In this document: in pieces, positions 41,440 to 54,166 of the stretch | Layout: each line of letters opens with the position of its first letter | Numbering within the stretch: the first letter of the stretch is position 1 | Source of the DNA: Glandiceps talaboti | Taxonomy: Eukaryota > Hemichordata > Enteropneusta > Spengelidae | DNA length: 64,000 bases | Assembly: GCF_964340395.1 (NCBI RefSeq) | Contig: NC_135552.1 | Span: 27,932,181-27,996,180 of the forward strand | Reading direction: 5' to 3' | The notes under the pieces: generated by a model | What the model was told of the DNA's origin: nothing | Seen by the model: the letters and a program-made list of their open reading frames with translations, nothing else | Database searches by the model: none | Translations under genes and position numbers: made by a program

Positions 41440-44370
41440 AATTATTCTGCAGTATATCCAGTCATGTTAGGTGTAATTTTACAAATAGTTAGTTTTATAT
41501 ACTATAAGTCTAAATGTGAACGTTCTAGAACCGCTGATTGGTACATGTATATCCGTGATCACAATAGTCACAGAATATTAATTATATTCCGGCAATTTAC
41601 CTTGAAAATATAGACCGAAATTGATTGATTTTCAAGTTCATGGTCATCTGTATACACTAATCGTACCCTTGGCGCGCGGGACCGTCAGGTGTTTACGTCA
41701 TGCCATACACAGTTTGTCAGTCATCTTTAATACTTTCACTTGCAGTTAAGGGACTGGACACAAATTACAGCTAGGGAACCTCGGTTGTTTCTGGAGCATT
41801 TTTCAGGCAAATATTTGGGGGAGGGGGGTCGCTTTTTTGTACAATTAAATATTTAAGAGATAGAGGAAGGAGAGGTTCCGTATTTTTTGTATAAGGTCTT
41901 GGGGTTGGGTTAACCTTTTTCACGCACTGGACTTCTGAAAATAACACCGTACCCTCTCAATGTAATTTTTGTCCAGACCCTTAAAGGTCTTAGCTCAACA
42001 TGTTTGTGATTTTACAACTTTTTAGGGACTGCATTATCAAATAATTGTTGCATTCTTTTTTAAACAAAACACGTAAATCCTCTGTCGTTTGAATTGCGAC
42101 TCTAATTCTTGCGAAATCTCGAATGGTGAGGTCCGGAAAAAACACAGCGACATATTGAGTACAGCGTCATGACATTAATTATATATATTTGCTACAAGAT
42201 TTACCTTATCATAACAATAAATGTTGTTCTTTGATTTTATTTATGTTCGTATAACAATACTTCCACAAATGTCTAGGGTAAAGCCCTACAGTAAAATATA
42301 TACACCTAGCACAAGTAGGCCTATATAATTTGTATCGAAGATTGCTTGCCATCAGCGATTATTCAGCTGTACATATTACCTGGATTCATAGATATGCAAG
42401 GCATATAATGAACAAACCATTACCTATTTTTAAATTGAACAGAGAATTGGTACACGTATATATCTTTACCTATTAACCCTCGGGCTAACTTATCACCAAA
42501 TGACATTTTCAGCGAGTGACGACCCTTTCACCTCGTGATATTGCTCACTAGAGGGCGGTATAACACATTATAACACTTTTGTTCTGTATATGATTCAATC
42601 TCGCAAACCAGAGCTATTATTTCTTCCGCAACTCTGCGAAATAACGAAATAACTATTGACGGTGCGTTTTGGACGGTGCCGTAAAAGAGGCTATGGTTTG
42701 CGACGATGTATATGATTATTTTGGAATGTTTTCATATGTTCTATAATTTTCCATCGGCAGGAATATATTTTTCATGTATGGAACTGAGTATATTATTTCC
42801 TGACTCATTTGCATACCATGGATAAGATCAGACGTTTTGGACGGTGCCGTGAAAGAGGGTGTGGTTTGCAACCATGCATTCAGAAGGATTCTTTGCATAT
42901 TCACATTCAAAAGTGTTGGGCATTGGTATTCTTTGCCAGTGTAGTATAGAAACAGGCTACTGTGGAATTGATTACACATGGACTTGATGATTTTATGGTG
43001 TCAACTATTTACTTCAATTTCCTAACAATTACTTACCTGTGTCTACATCCTAACTGTGTGCCACCTCTATAATTGTTTAGTTTGGAGTTGAAAACATCTG
43101 ATTGTGTACGAAATGTGATATACTGTCTCATAAGAGAAACACCAGGCTAACTCCAATTTCCCTGTAAATTTTCATCTATACATCAACAAGAAGAGTCAAT
43201 GGTAGGTTGTGTGGAGAAAACAGCTTGTCAGGTTGTCCATCTCAGTAGTCTACTATATTGAGGCTACTACAGGTGTACACTCCGTAGAATGCCGTGTGGA
43301 GAGAACCACTTCCTTCCCAGGTTGTCCATCTAGCCTACTGCGGATCGAGGCCACTACAGATGTATCATCATCATCATCAATGTACAATAAATCACGTGAT
43401 TTTTGACAAAGATTTCAGACAGTGGATGGATCAGATTATGACGTAATTCTTGATGTCAACAATGCCTCAAACACCATGCACATCAAACATCTGACTAGTT
43501 TGACAAATTCTCAGTTTTTATAACCAAAATCTCTTAGTTCGATATGATATAAGTATATCGGTTTGAAAGCTTTCCCTAACACTCTATACACTAAAGAATG
43601 TTCCATTCTAGCATACAATGTATGGACAACGATTGACAACTTGATTTTTTTTGGGTTTCTGAGTAACCAAGAATTTCAGAAAGCTGTTTTCTATGTCAAG
43701 ACAATCCAAGCAAGATATGAACGCTGGAATGAAGTGTTATACTTTTGAGTCTAAAGTGAGTTTTCATGTTAACCTTTGATCTTTGTCATCTTTCTTTCTA
43801 CATTATCTCTCTAAATATCCTATTTATGCCACCACCATGTGCCATTTCTGCATGATATTTACTTATGCCTTATTTTGAAAGGACAATTTATCGAATGTAA
43901 AACTAGACATATTTAAGCTTTTATCTCTTCAATCTTTGTCATGTGCAGATGACATCGATCGCAATATGACATCCGTGATGGATGGTTCATAACTAGCGCC
44001 CTCTACAGTGCATCGCAAATTAAAGAACAAATCGTTAACATTTCCAGCTGCCGGTTGCCCATGACATAAAGTACTCCAACATTATTGTAAAGAATACACT
44101 AGGACTGCCACTATTTTCTTTATTGCTAGATTTCTAAATGTTAACATCGAAAGCATGGCCTTTCTTGTCAAAATTCTTCCTCTAGCGATATTTCAACATT
44201 TTACTGCAGAAGAAGGATACGATATCGGTCGACGGCCACAGCTTGTTCAGTTGTCAATTCAGCATCACTCAAACCTTCAAATGACTTTATGAAATTTAGG
44301 AAGATTTCTGAATAATATAACCATTATCATATCAAATATCGCTAGCATTTTTAGAGTATGAACACAGTAT
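41440..44370. other. Non-coding stretch with minor repeats
   Basis: Contains two copies of CGTTTTGGACGGTGCCGT plus AAAGAGG (about 42663 and 42831) and a diverged ~82-bp duplication at about 43205-43365 (GTGTGGAGA…CAGGTTGTCCATCT). No gene recognised. Confidence 0.4.
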
Positions 44371-44375
44371 CGTCC

Positions 44376-45525
44376 TCGTTTTCAGTTTAGGCTTATTTTG
44401 CTAATGTTCACTGTCCTATGGGGTCCTCTTGTTTTAAGTTTAGGATTATTTTGCCAATGTTCACTGTCCTATAGGGTCCTCTTGTTTTCAGTTCAGGAAT
44501 ATGGTACTAATGTTCACTGTCCTATGGAGTCCTCTTGCATTCAGTTTAGATTATTTTGCTAATGTTCACTGTCCTATGGAGTCCTCTTGCATTCAGTTTA
44601 GGATTATTTTGCTAATGTTCACTGTCCTATGGAGTCCTCTTGTATTCAGATTAGGATTATTTTGCTAATGTTCACTGTCCTATGGAGTCCCCTTGTATTC
44701 AGTTTAGATTATTTTGCTAATGTTCACTGTCCTATGGAGTCCTCTTGTATTCAGTTTAGGATTATTTTGCTAATGTTCACTGTCCTATGGAGTCCCCTTG
44801 TATTCAGTTTAGATTATTTTGCTAATGTTCACTGTCCTATGGAGTCCTCTTGTATTCAGTTTAGGATTATTTTGCTAATGTTCACGGTCCTATGGAGTCC
44901 TCTTGTATTCAGTTTAGGATTATTTTGCTAATGTTCACTGTCCTATGGAGTCCTCTTGTTTTCAGTTTAGGATTATTTTGCTAATGTTCACTGTCCTATG
45001 GAGTCCTCTTGCATTCAGTTTAGGATTATTTTGCTAATGTTCACTGTCCTATGGAGTCCTCTTGCATTCAGTTTAGGATTATTTTGCTAATGTTCACTGT
45101 CCTATGGAGTCCTCTTGCATTCAGTTTAGGATTATTTTGCTAATGTTCACTGTCCTATGGAGTCCTCTTGCATTCAGTTTAGGATTATTTTGCTAATGTT
45201 CACTGTCCTATGGAGTCCTCTTGCATTCAGTTTAGGATTATTTTGCTAATGTTCACTGTCCTATGGAGTCCTCTTGCATTCAGTTTAGGATTATTTTGCT
45301 AATGTTCACTGTCCTATGGAGTCCTCTTGCATTCAGTTTAAGCTTATTTTGCTAATGTTCACTGTCCTATGGAGTCCTCTTGTTTTCAGTTTAGGATTAT
45401 TTTGCTAATGTTCACTGTCCTATGGAGTCCTCTTGCATTCAGTTTAGGATTATTTTGCTAATGTTTACTGTCCTATGGGGTCCTCATGTTGTCAGTTTAG
45501 GGTTATTTTGCTAATGTTCACTGCC
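44376..45525. repeat. 53-bp minisatellite, about 21 copies
   Basis: Unit includes TTTGCTAATGTTCACTGTCC and TATGGAGTCCTCTTGCATTC. Most copies are 53 bp; some are 52 bp through loss of a G (TTTAGATTATTTT), and edge copies are more diverged, as expected for an array that turns over in its middle. Confidence 0.96.
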
Positions 45526-45529
45526 AGGC

Positions 45530-47494
45530 CAGGCTACCAGTTTTAGAAAGTAGTAGTCCACTAGGACTACCAAAGAAAACCATTAATGTTGAGCCCTGTA
45601 GAGATAAATACTGAGAAATGTAGGAAATGAAATGAAGATCATACAAAATCACTTATTAAGGCTTTGTGTAATCTCACATACTTTAATTTACCAAATTTTA
45701 ATCTCGATATTAAAGACAGCGAAAAATGAAAATATGCTGACAGCAAGCAACATCCTACATAATAAATGAAACTTTACTCTTTGTAAACTGTAAAAAATAT
45801 GTCCATAACATCCCATGTACGTTAGATGTTCCTGTATTCTTGCATCGGTTTCACTTCGTTAAAGGTAACACAGAAGAAGTCATCACTGGTGTATGTTCTT
45901 TTCAATGAAATGTACATGCCCATTCCACTTATGTAAGTTTTCCATTTTGCATTATTGTTGTTACGTTCAATTTAAAACATTATTGATGTCAAACATCCCT
46001 GTCCAAAGAAATTTAAACTCTTTTCTCTTTTCCTCAGAACCAATTTTACCACAGGTTAAATATCCCTAAATGTCACTTTCATCACAACCAATGAAATGTA
46101 CATCCCAGTTCTTCTCAAATAACTTTAATGATGTGTACTTTGTCATGGGTTATTAGTGACAGATGCCGATTTCAATTGTCATTTTCATGACCAATAAAAT
46201 GTACACTTCTTTCCTCCCAGATATTGCATTTTCTTACTTTGCCATTGATGGTAGGCATTCACTTCAACACACCTAAGTTATTCATTTCAGCACACTTAAA
46301 GTGGCCATATGGATGAGAACTTGGTATTTATTTTGGATATTTATTTCATAAAACAGCTTCACTAAGTTTTTCTACTTGAAAAAATAATGTGAAATAACAT
46401 ATACCAAGTCCATGTTCATAACTAAATACATTGCAAAAAGATGCAAAAAGTGCAAAAAGTTTGTTATTGTACGTACAATAACAAACATTTTACACATTGT
46501 TTGATGTTTTGCCGTTTATTGAGTTGTGAACATGGACTTGGTATATGTTATTTCACATTATTTTTTCAAGTAGAAAAACTTAGTGAAGCTGTTTTATGAA
46601 ATAAATATCCAAAATAAATACCAAATTCTCATCCATATGGCCACTTTAAGTTGACAAAACTGTCTGTTCCAATGAAATGTACACATCATTCCTCTCAGAT
46701 AGTGTTTATTAATGCCTAATTTACCAGAGTTATCGATGATAGGTGTCCATTTCAACATACTTAAGGGGACAATCGCACAATGTCACACAAGCTCAATAAG
46801 TGAACTTAGTTCATTTAGAGGGGAGGGGGTCTGGTGTCAATGCGATTTCTGAACCTCATTTTAGCGCTTCTAACCAAATTTCTAAAATTTTCACAATGAT
46901 AACAGCTTCTGTATTTACTAGTTAGATGTTGATAAGTTGGATAGAAATGTACTTCTAATGTGAGATATGGTGCTGGGTTTCCGGTAGTGTTTTGATGTGT
47001 TTACCATCATCTCAGTATTAAAACAGATTCATCAGGTTGGAAATTCATGTTTACCATCATGTTTTTACATTATATCAATCGTAGTGGTGTGACCACTACA
47101 GTTTTCATCACAGTTTACATCATATATAAATGTGTGATGTCACACTTGTGAATGTTCATTTAGGGGGAGGGGGAGAGGGTTTTGACCTATACGAATGGTG
47201 TTTATTTATTGAACTTGTATGACATCATGTGATCGTTCCTAAGTTGTCACTTTTTTTCCACTGATGAAAATGTACACTTTCTTCTTCTCAGTAGTAGTGA
47301 TTATTTTGCTATGGGTCATACATGTTTACTTTAAGTTATTCACTTCAGCACAGTTTAGTTGTCAACATTTTCTGGACCAATGAAATGTACACTCCTTTCC
47401 TATGTCTAGTTTTCCATGGGTTATTGATGACACATGTTCATTTCAAACTGTCTGGACCAATGAAAATGTACACTTCTCCCCCTTCTGGTACTTT
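45530..47494. other. SPT5 downstream flank with recurring CAATGAAATGTACA motif
   Basis: Holds at least seven degenerate copies of (AC)CAATGAAATGTACA followed by pyrimidines (near 45904, 46089, 46190, 46670, 47268, 47386, 47457), part of a diverged longer repeat with GGGTTATTGATGACA. The nearest copies lie just after the SPT5 stop codon, so part may be 3' UTR. I cannot fix the poly(A) site. Confidence 0.5.
46300..46645. mobile_element. 346-bp foldback element with TTAA target duplication
   Basis: Exact TTAA on both sides (46296-46299 and 46646-46649). Ends are AGTGGCCATATGGATGAG and its inverse. The arms are about 125 bp and nearly perfect, with a second small palindrome (TTGTTATTGTAC/GTACAATAACAA) in the middle. 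TTAA plus terminal inverted repeats fits a piggyBac-type non-autonomous element. It carries no gene. Confidence 0.82.
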
Positions 47495-47740
47495 TTACAC
47501 AACAAGTTTGCCAAGATGTCTGAGCTGTAAAATTTTCAGCTGTACATCAGTACCACCTTGGTCCATTTTCACAATACCGTCCTGACCATCAATGTTTATG
47601 AGTATTCCCGTAGATTCTCTGTCCTCTCCCAAAATGACCTTGACCTTGTCCTGTTTGGAGGGCATAACTGGTTCTAAATGGTCACAGTGCATGGTGACAA
47701 CACGGTCTTCATCTTGAATAAACACGGAACACATCGCACC
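47495..47740 (-). CDS. SUPT5H: SPT5 exon 22 (KOW7, stop)
   Basis: Encodes [40 protein letters not shown] and the end LRHLGKLVV, then TAA. This matches the human C-terminus (…GKLLEA) apart from the last residues. Phase 0 in. Confidence 0.96.
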   Translation of the reverse strand, partial: GAMCSVFIQDEDRVVTMHCDHLEPVMPSKQDKVKVILGEDRESTGILINIDGQDGIVKMDQGGTDVQLKILQLRHLGKLVV

Positions 47741-50700
47741 CTACAAAACAGAAATGTACAAATATCTCATTTTTCACACCTAAATCTTTTGCAGTCATTT
47801 TTGAAACAAGTGTCACAAGAGGGCGCCCTACTGTGGAAAAATGAGTGCTAAATCATATGGCAGTACAGAAAGCAGTCAACAAAATGAACCAAAGTGTCTC
47901 TGAAAATGACATGATCTGGAACAAAGTTGGCAGAATGTTTTCACTGGTTGAGAATGCAAAACACTTTTGCCGCGAAACGTTGCCATGGGAAATTAAGATT
48001 TTTTCAAAGGAGACTATAGTATTCAACCACCATGGCCCTCAATTTGGGTGCAATAGCTGTTTGCAAACAGCACTCCTAGTGGCCAAACTATACAATCTTT
48101 TGTTTTTCTGATAACTAGAATATGGTGTATTGCATAGTGTACATAATATCTTTATGTGGCTAGATCACAAAATCTTCCCATCCTGGGTTTCTTTAATTTC
48201 CACTCTCAATATTTTACTTACCGAAATACCACGAATAACTCCAGTTTTGAAAATAAGTACAGGATCATCATGTGTTTCTTTAATTTTCACTTCAATATCG
48301 ACAGTCTGCCATTCTGTTGTACTGGGGTCTAAACCGCCACCTGGTGTGAGTGGGTTGAACCCTGATGGGGAGGGGGCTCCAGGAGTCATAGGGAACCCAG
48401 TAGGACTTGGACTAGAGTGGTAACCACCTGGTGATGGTGATGCTTGGTAGCCTCCTGGTGAGGGAGTGGGTTGGTAACCACCAGGACTGGGTGCTGGTTG
48501 GTAATTGGCAGGACTTGGTGTACCTGAAACACAGTCAACAAGATTGAAAATTAGCTATATATAAACACAAACAAAACAAGTCAGAAACTGTTTCCTAAAA
48601 TAGGTGATGTTAATATTTGAGAACAGTTATCTGTATGTTGCAGATTTCTAGATTTACATGCTGGCTTCTGAACAAGGCCCAAGCCGACCTCGTCTGACAA
48701 TGAGATCTATATCAGAACTATGCAATGGATTGTTGTGATAGAAGTAGCAGAGAAGCCAAGACTCTGACACTGGTGGCGCTATAACTGTTTTATTACTTAC
48801 CATGGTATCCACCAGGTGATGGTTGATATGGTATGTATGAGACTCTGACACTGGTGGCGCTATAACTGTTCTATTACTTACCATGGAATCCACCAGGTGA
48901 TGGTTGATATGGTATGTATGAGACTCTGACACTGGTGGGGCTATAACTGTTCTTTCACTTACCATGGAATCCACCAGGTGATGGTTGATATGGTATGTAT
49001 GAGACTAAGACACTGGTGGCGCTATAACTGTTCTATTACTTACCATGGAATCCACCAGGTGATGGTTGATATGGTATGTATGAGACTCTGACACTGGTGG
49101 CGCTATAACTGTTCTATTACTTACCATGGTATCCACCAGGTGATGGTTGATATGGTATGTATGAGACTAAGACATTGGTGGCGCTATAACTGTTCTATTA
49201 CTTACCATGGTATCCACCAGGTGATGGTTGATATGGTATGTATGAGACTCTGACACTGGTGGCGCTATAACTGTTCTATTACTTACCATGGTATCCACCA
49301 GGTGATGGTTGATATGGTATGTATGAGACTAAGACATTGGTGGCGCTATAACTGTTCTATTACTTACCATGGTATCCACCAGGTGATGGTTGATATGGTA
49401 TGTATGAGACTCAGACATTGGTGGCGCTATAACTGTTCTATTACTTACCATGGTATCCACCAGGTGATGGTTGATATGGTATGTATGAGACTCAGACATT
49501 GGTGGCGGTATAACTGTTCTATTACTTACCATGGTATCCACCAGGTGATGGTTGATATGGTATGTATGAGACTCTGACACTGGTGGCGCTATAACTGTTC
49601 TATTACTTACCATGGTATCCACCAGGTGATGGTTGATATGGTATGTATGAGACTAAGACATTGGTGGCGCTATAACTGTTCTATTACTTACCATGGAATC
49701 CACCAGGTGATGGTTGATATGGTATGTATGAGACTCTGACACTGGTGGCGCTATAACTGTTCTATTACTTACCATGGTATCCACCAGGTGATGGTTGATA
49801 TGATATGTATGAGACTCAGACATTGGTGGCGCTATAACTGTTCTATTACTTACCATGGTATCCACCAGGTGATGGTTGATATGGTATGTATGAGACTCTG
49901 ACACTGGTGGCGCTATAACTGTTCTATTACTTACCATGGAATCCACCAGGTGATGGTTGATATGGTATGTATGAGACTCTGACACTGGTGGGGCTATAAC
50001 TGTTCTTTCACTTACCATGGAATCCACCAGGTGATGGTTGATATGGTATGTATGAGACTCTGACACTGGTGGCGCTATAACTGTTCTATTACTTACCATG
50101 GTATCCACCAGGTGATGGTTGATATGGTATGTATGAGACTAAGACATTGGTGGCGCTATAACTGTTCTATTACTTACCATGGTATCCACCAGGTGATGGT
50201 TGATATGGTATGTATGAGACTCTGACACTGGTGGCGCTATAACTGTTCTATTACTTACCATGGTATCCACCAGGTGATGGTTGATATGGTATGTATGAGA
50301 CTAAGACATTGGTGGCGCTATAACTGTTCTATTACTTACCATGGTATCCACCAGGTGATGGTTGATATGGTATGTATGAGACTCAGACATTGGTGGCGCT
50401 ATAACTGTTCTATTACTTACCATGGTATCCACCAGGTGATGGTTGATATGGTATGTATGAGACTAAGACATTGGTGGCGCTATAACTGTTCTATTACTTA
50501 CCATGGTATCCACCAGGTGATGGTTGATATGGTATGTATGAGACTCTGACACTGGTGGCGCTATAACTGTTCTATTACTTACCATGGTATCCACCAGGTG
50601 ATGGTTGATATGGTATGTGTGAGACTCTGACACTGGTGGCGCTATAACTGTTCTATTACTTACCATGGAATCCACCAGGTGATGGTTGATATGGTATGTA

Positions 50701-53700
50701 TGAGACTCTGACACTGGTGGCGCTATAACTGTTCTATTACTTACCATGGTATCCACCAGGTGATGGTTGATATGGTATGTATGAGACTCTGACACTGGTG
50801 GCGCTATAACTGTTCTATTACTTACCATGGTATCCACCAGGTGATGGTTGATATGGTGAGTATGTGTGATCACTACTACTGTACACTGTAGAACTGCCAC
50901 CTGGTGTGGCTGGTGTGTATGGACCATTACTTGGTGGAGTGTCAGCTGAATAGCCTGGAGTAGCAGGATTTGGTGTAGACATGTAGCCTGCAGGTGATGG
51001 TGTGGACTCGTCAAACTTGTAGTCAAAGTCATCGGATGACGACCTGCAAAACAAACAAATTTAAATTTGTAAAGTTGAATTTAACACCAGATGATTTTTA
51101 CACCTGTGTTCAAATTCAAAATCTTGAGGTTTATGATAGATTATTTAATTTCAAATAAAAAATGTAAATGCAACCATGGTTTCTAAATTTACAAAGTTAT
51201 GCACTATGCTTCTGAATTTGGTTTTGAAAACTATCTGCCAAACTTGAACTTAATGTAAGCTCCAAATCATAACTTATAAATACCACAATCTGTGACGTCA
51301 CTGTTGTCCTTACCTAGACGGTGTGTTGGGATTCGTGGGGTCCCAGGCTCCTGTTTGTCCAGGGGTCCGACTACCATCATGCATGGGTGTTTGTGCACCA
51401 TAGTGAGGTGTTCTGCTTCCTGTAATGTAAAAAGAAGTATTGAGTGATTTAAGGAAACACAAACATGTCCACAAAATCACAAAACATCAATTGTCATTTA
51501 TGAAGAAGAATCTTTGTTTTCAGAGTATGACGTAATACTTGTCTAAATAAATTTTGTACACTGCCTGCAATCAGTTACATCAACTAGAATTGTGTGTCTA
51601 TTTACCATCATGGACTGGTGTCTGTGAACCATACATTGGTGTACGTGAACCATACATCGGGGTCTGTGCTGAGTAAAGTGGTGTACGGCCGTAAGTTGAA
51701 GCACCACCAGATCTGGGTTGACTGTAAAACAAACGAGATACAAAAGTCAGTGTTGTATATTTGTTTGGAAATGTTATCATTGATGAAAACAGGCACAGGT
51801 TCCACCAGTTTTATATCTTCTGACTTTCAATGGACACATCTAAATCATAATACAATCACACGACAATCCTTATACCACAGTGTAAGTTTAATTTCTGAAA
51901 TTGAAATTCTGAGCTTGTACATATCTACCAGGGTATACTTGTGTGTAGGTTTGTTTTATCTTTATTACGTTTGAAATCACATTTTCATCATGAAATGATG
52001 GAAAGACATGTTGACCTCTTTAATTATGAGTGATTTTATAGAACACAGACTAAACACCATCTGATGACAGAGATGGATTTTAGGGGTGAACCCAGGGTAC
52101 AATCGAGTGACAACCATCCCCTGTGTAGTGTGTACAAGTCCCCCTGCGTGTACAGAATACATGGCATTGTATGGAGAGATATGTACTAAATATTGGAAAC
52201 AGGAACAGGTCTATTCATATCTGTCTATAGTTGTAAAAGTGTTAATAATTCATCTATAAATTATGTACTTACTTGACAGGATTCAAGCGACTTCTGTCTA
52301 CTGATATTGTTTTACAGTTTGTATGTAATTCAACACGTGCTGTAGATTCTGTGGCATCTTTAACTATACCAATATAACCTGTACAAGTACAAAACAAAAT
52401 GGAGAACTTAAACTTAGTATGTTTGCTGTACTTTCATCTCTGGTCAAGGAAGGAGTTTGTCTGATTCATTAGCAAGACATTCTGAATGTCGACTGTAGGC
52501 ATAATTTCTAAAGCTATACAGTTCATAGACCAGATACAGACTGATTGCCTTCCATAAGGGCAAAACAGCACAGTCTTTTGAGTTTGTTCCTACACGCATA
52601 GACAGAATGCAAAATTCTGAGCTAACACACATGATACATCCCTTAGTTGGTAATTTTCATTAGAATGCAAATTACTCAGCACATAATTAACAAGAATGTC
52701 AACAACATACATCTGTAAGTCTATATTGTAATAAACCAAATATTCTAAATTTAGTACACATAACTCACCTTTGAATGGTCCCTGACATATCCTGACAGTC
52801 TGACCAATAAGTTCATTATCTCGACGTCCTCTACCTCTACCTGCCCCTCCCTGTCCACCTCCCCTACCCCCTCTAGTCCCACCACTACTTGGATGGGCAG
52901 GACTACTGATACGAGGTGACATATAACCACTGACAGGGTCTGTCTGTGCAGGCTAATAAAATAAAAATGATAATTTGCATATAAGGTTATTCAACACATG
53001 GAAATTATATACTAGTAAATGCAATGTACAAATTATTATGCTGTTTTGGAATTGATTTATTGTTGATATAGAAAATACAGTAGAAACGTGTCTAACTATT
53101 TGGAAAATACCACATACAATATATTCACAAATGATCAATGCTAAATCTTGGGATGATTTTTGAACCATGGGTATCCTCTAATATTGATTTGCTATTTCAC
53201 TAAACAAAATGGCTACACAAGAGAGTGACTTACCCTTGAGCCTCCAGCAAGTACAATATGTCTTGTCCTACATACAAATATACCACCATTCTCTGTCATC
53301 ATTCTTGAATGTAAGAATGCAAAACTACGATAGATGTGTTTGACTTCACCTTGTCTGCCCTGTGTAAGTAAATATTTACCAATACTTTAACTTGTCAGAT
53401 TGTGAAAAGATATGACAAAAATACTCCCCCCAATATTGGGGTAAAAGATATCACCTATTATCACATAATGTAAATGTGCGTATATTCATAACTTTTTGTA
53501 ATATTGATGTGTTCTATGTCAGACACATGTACCCATCAGGGTTAGGATTGTAGAACACACAAGGTCAGTACTTCTATCTGAAAACCATTGTCTACAAATG
53601 CCTACAAATTGATATTGCCATTATTACCACTAAAAGCTGACACTCTTTATTTGTGACATTGGTGTGGTTCATTTGACAAACAATGCAATTTCACAACAAT

Positions 53701-54131
53701 AGCTTGGGTTGTTATCTGCCTTTGTTTATTCTTGACCCAGAAATAAAGCTTGAGCTTTGAACTTTGACCTTTAGCTTGTGTTCAGACAATGGTTGACTTT
53801 GTGTTTGAGGACAAGTATTCCATAACCACTTACTGAATGTGGTCCATCAATCACTTTGACAATGTCTTTGACTTGAATGTTATTCTGTTCAGCGTCTAGT
53901 GCCACTGCATGTCTTGAGTCTTTCTTTCTTGTTACTGCTTGGTGCTTGACAGATACCACCTGCATATACAAAACAAAATAATCGTTTTAACAATAACTAG
54001 GTAAACATCAATGTTCATTTGAAAATATATTTCCCAATGTAAATCTACTTCATTGCTGGCCTTACTGGTCTTTGGGAAATTTTGGTACAAATCACTACTC
54101 TCTAGTAAACATAGAGACACAAACATATAAT

Positions 54132-54166
<35 letters not shown>

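Noticed and set aside
44629-44931. 100-codon frame with a 35-residue period
   Set aside because: Comes from 53- and 52-bp minisatellite units (two units together give 105 bp, a multiple of 3).
49302-51032. Repeat-peptide frames (27-residue period) on both strands inside SPT5
   Set aside because: They are not in the SPT5 frame and exist because the 81-bp unit is divisible by 3. The SPT5 frame itself has a stop in each unit.
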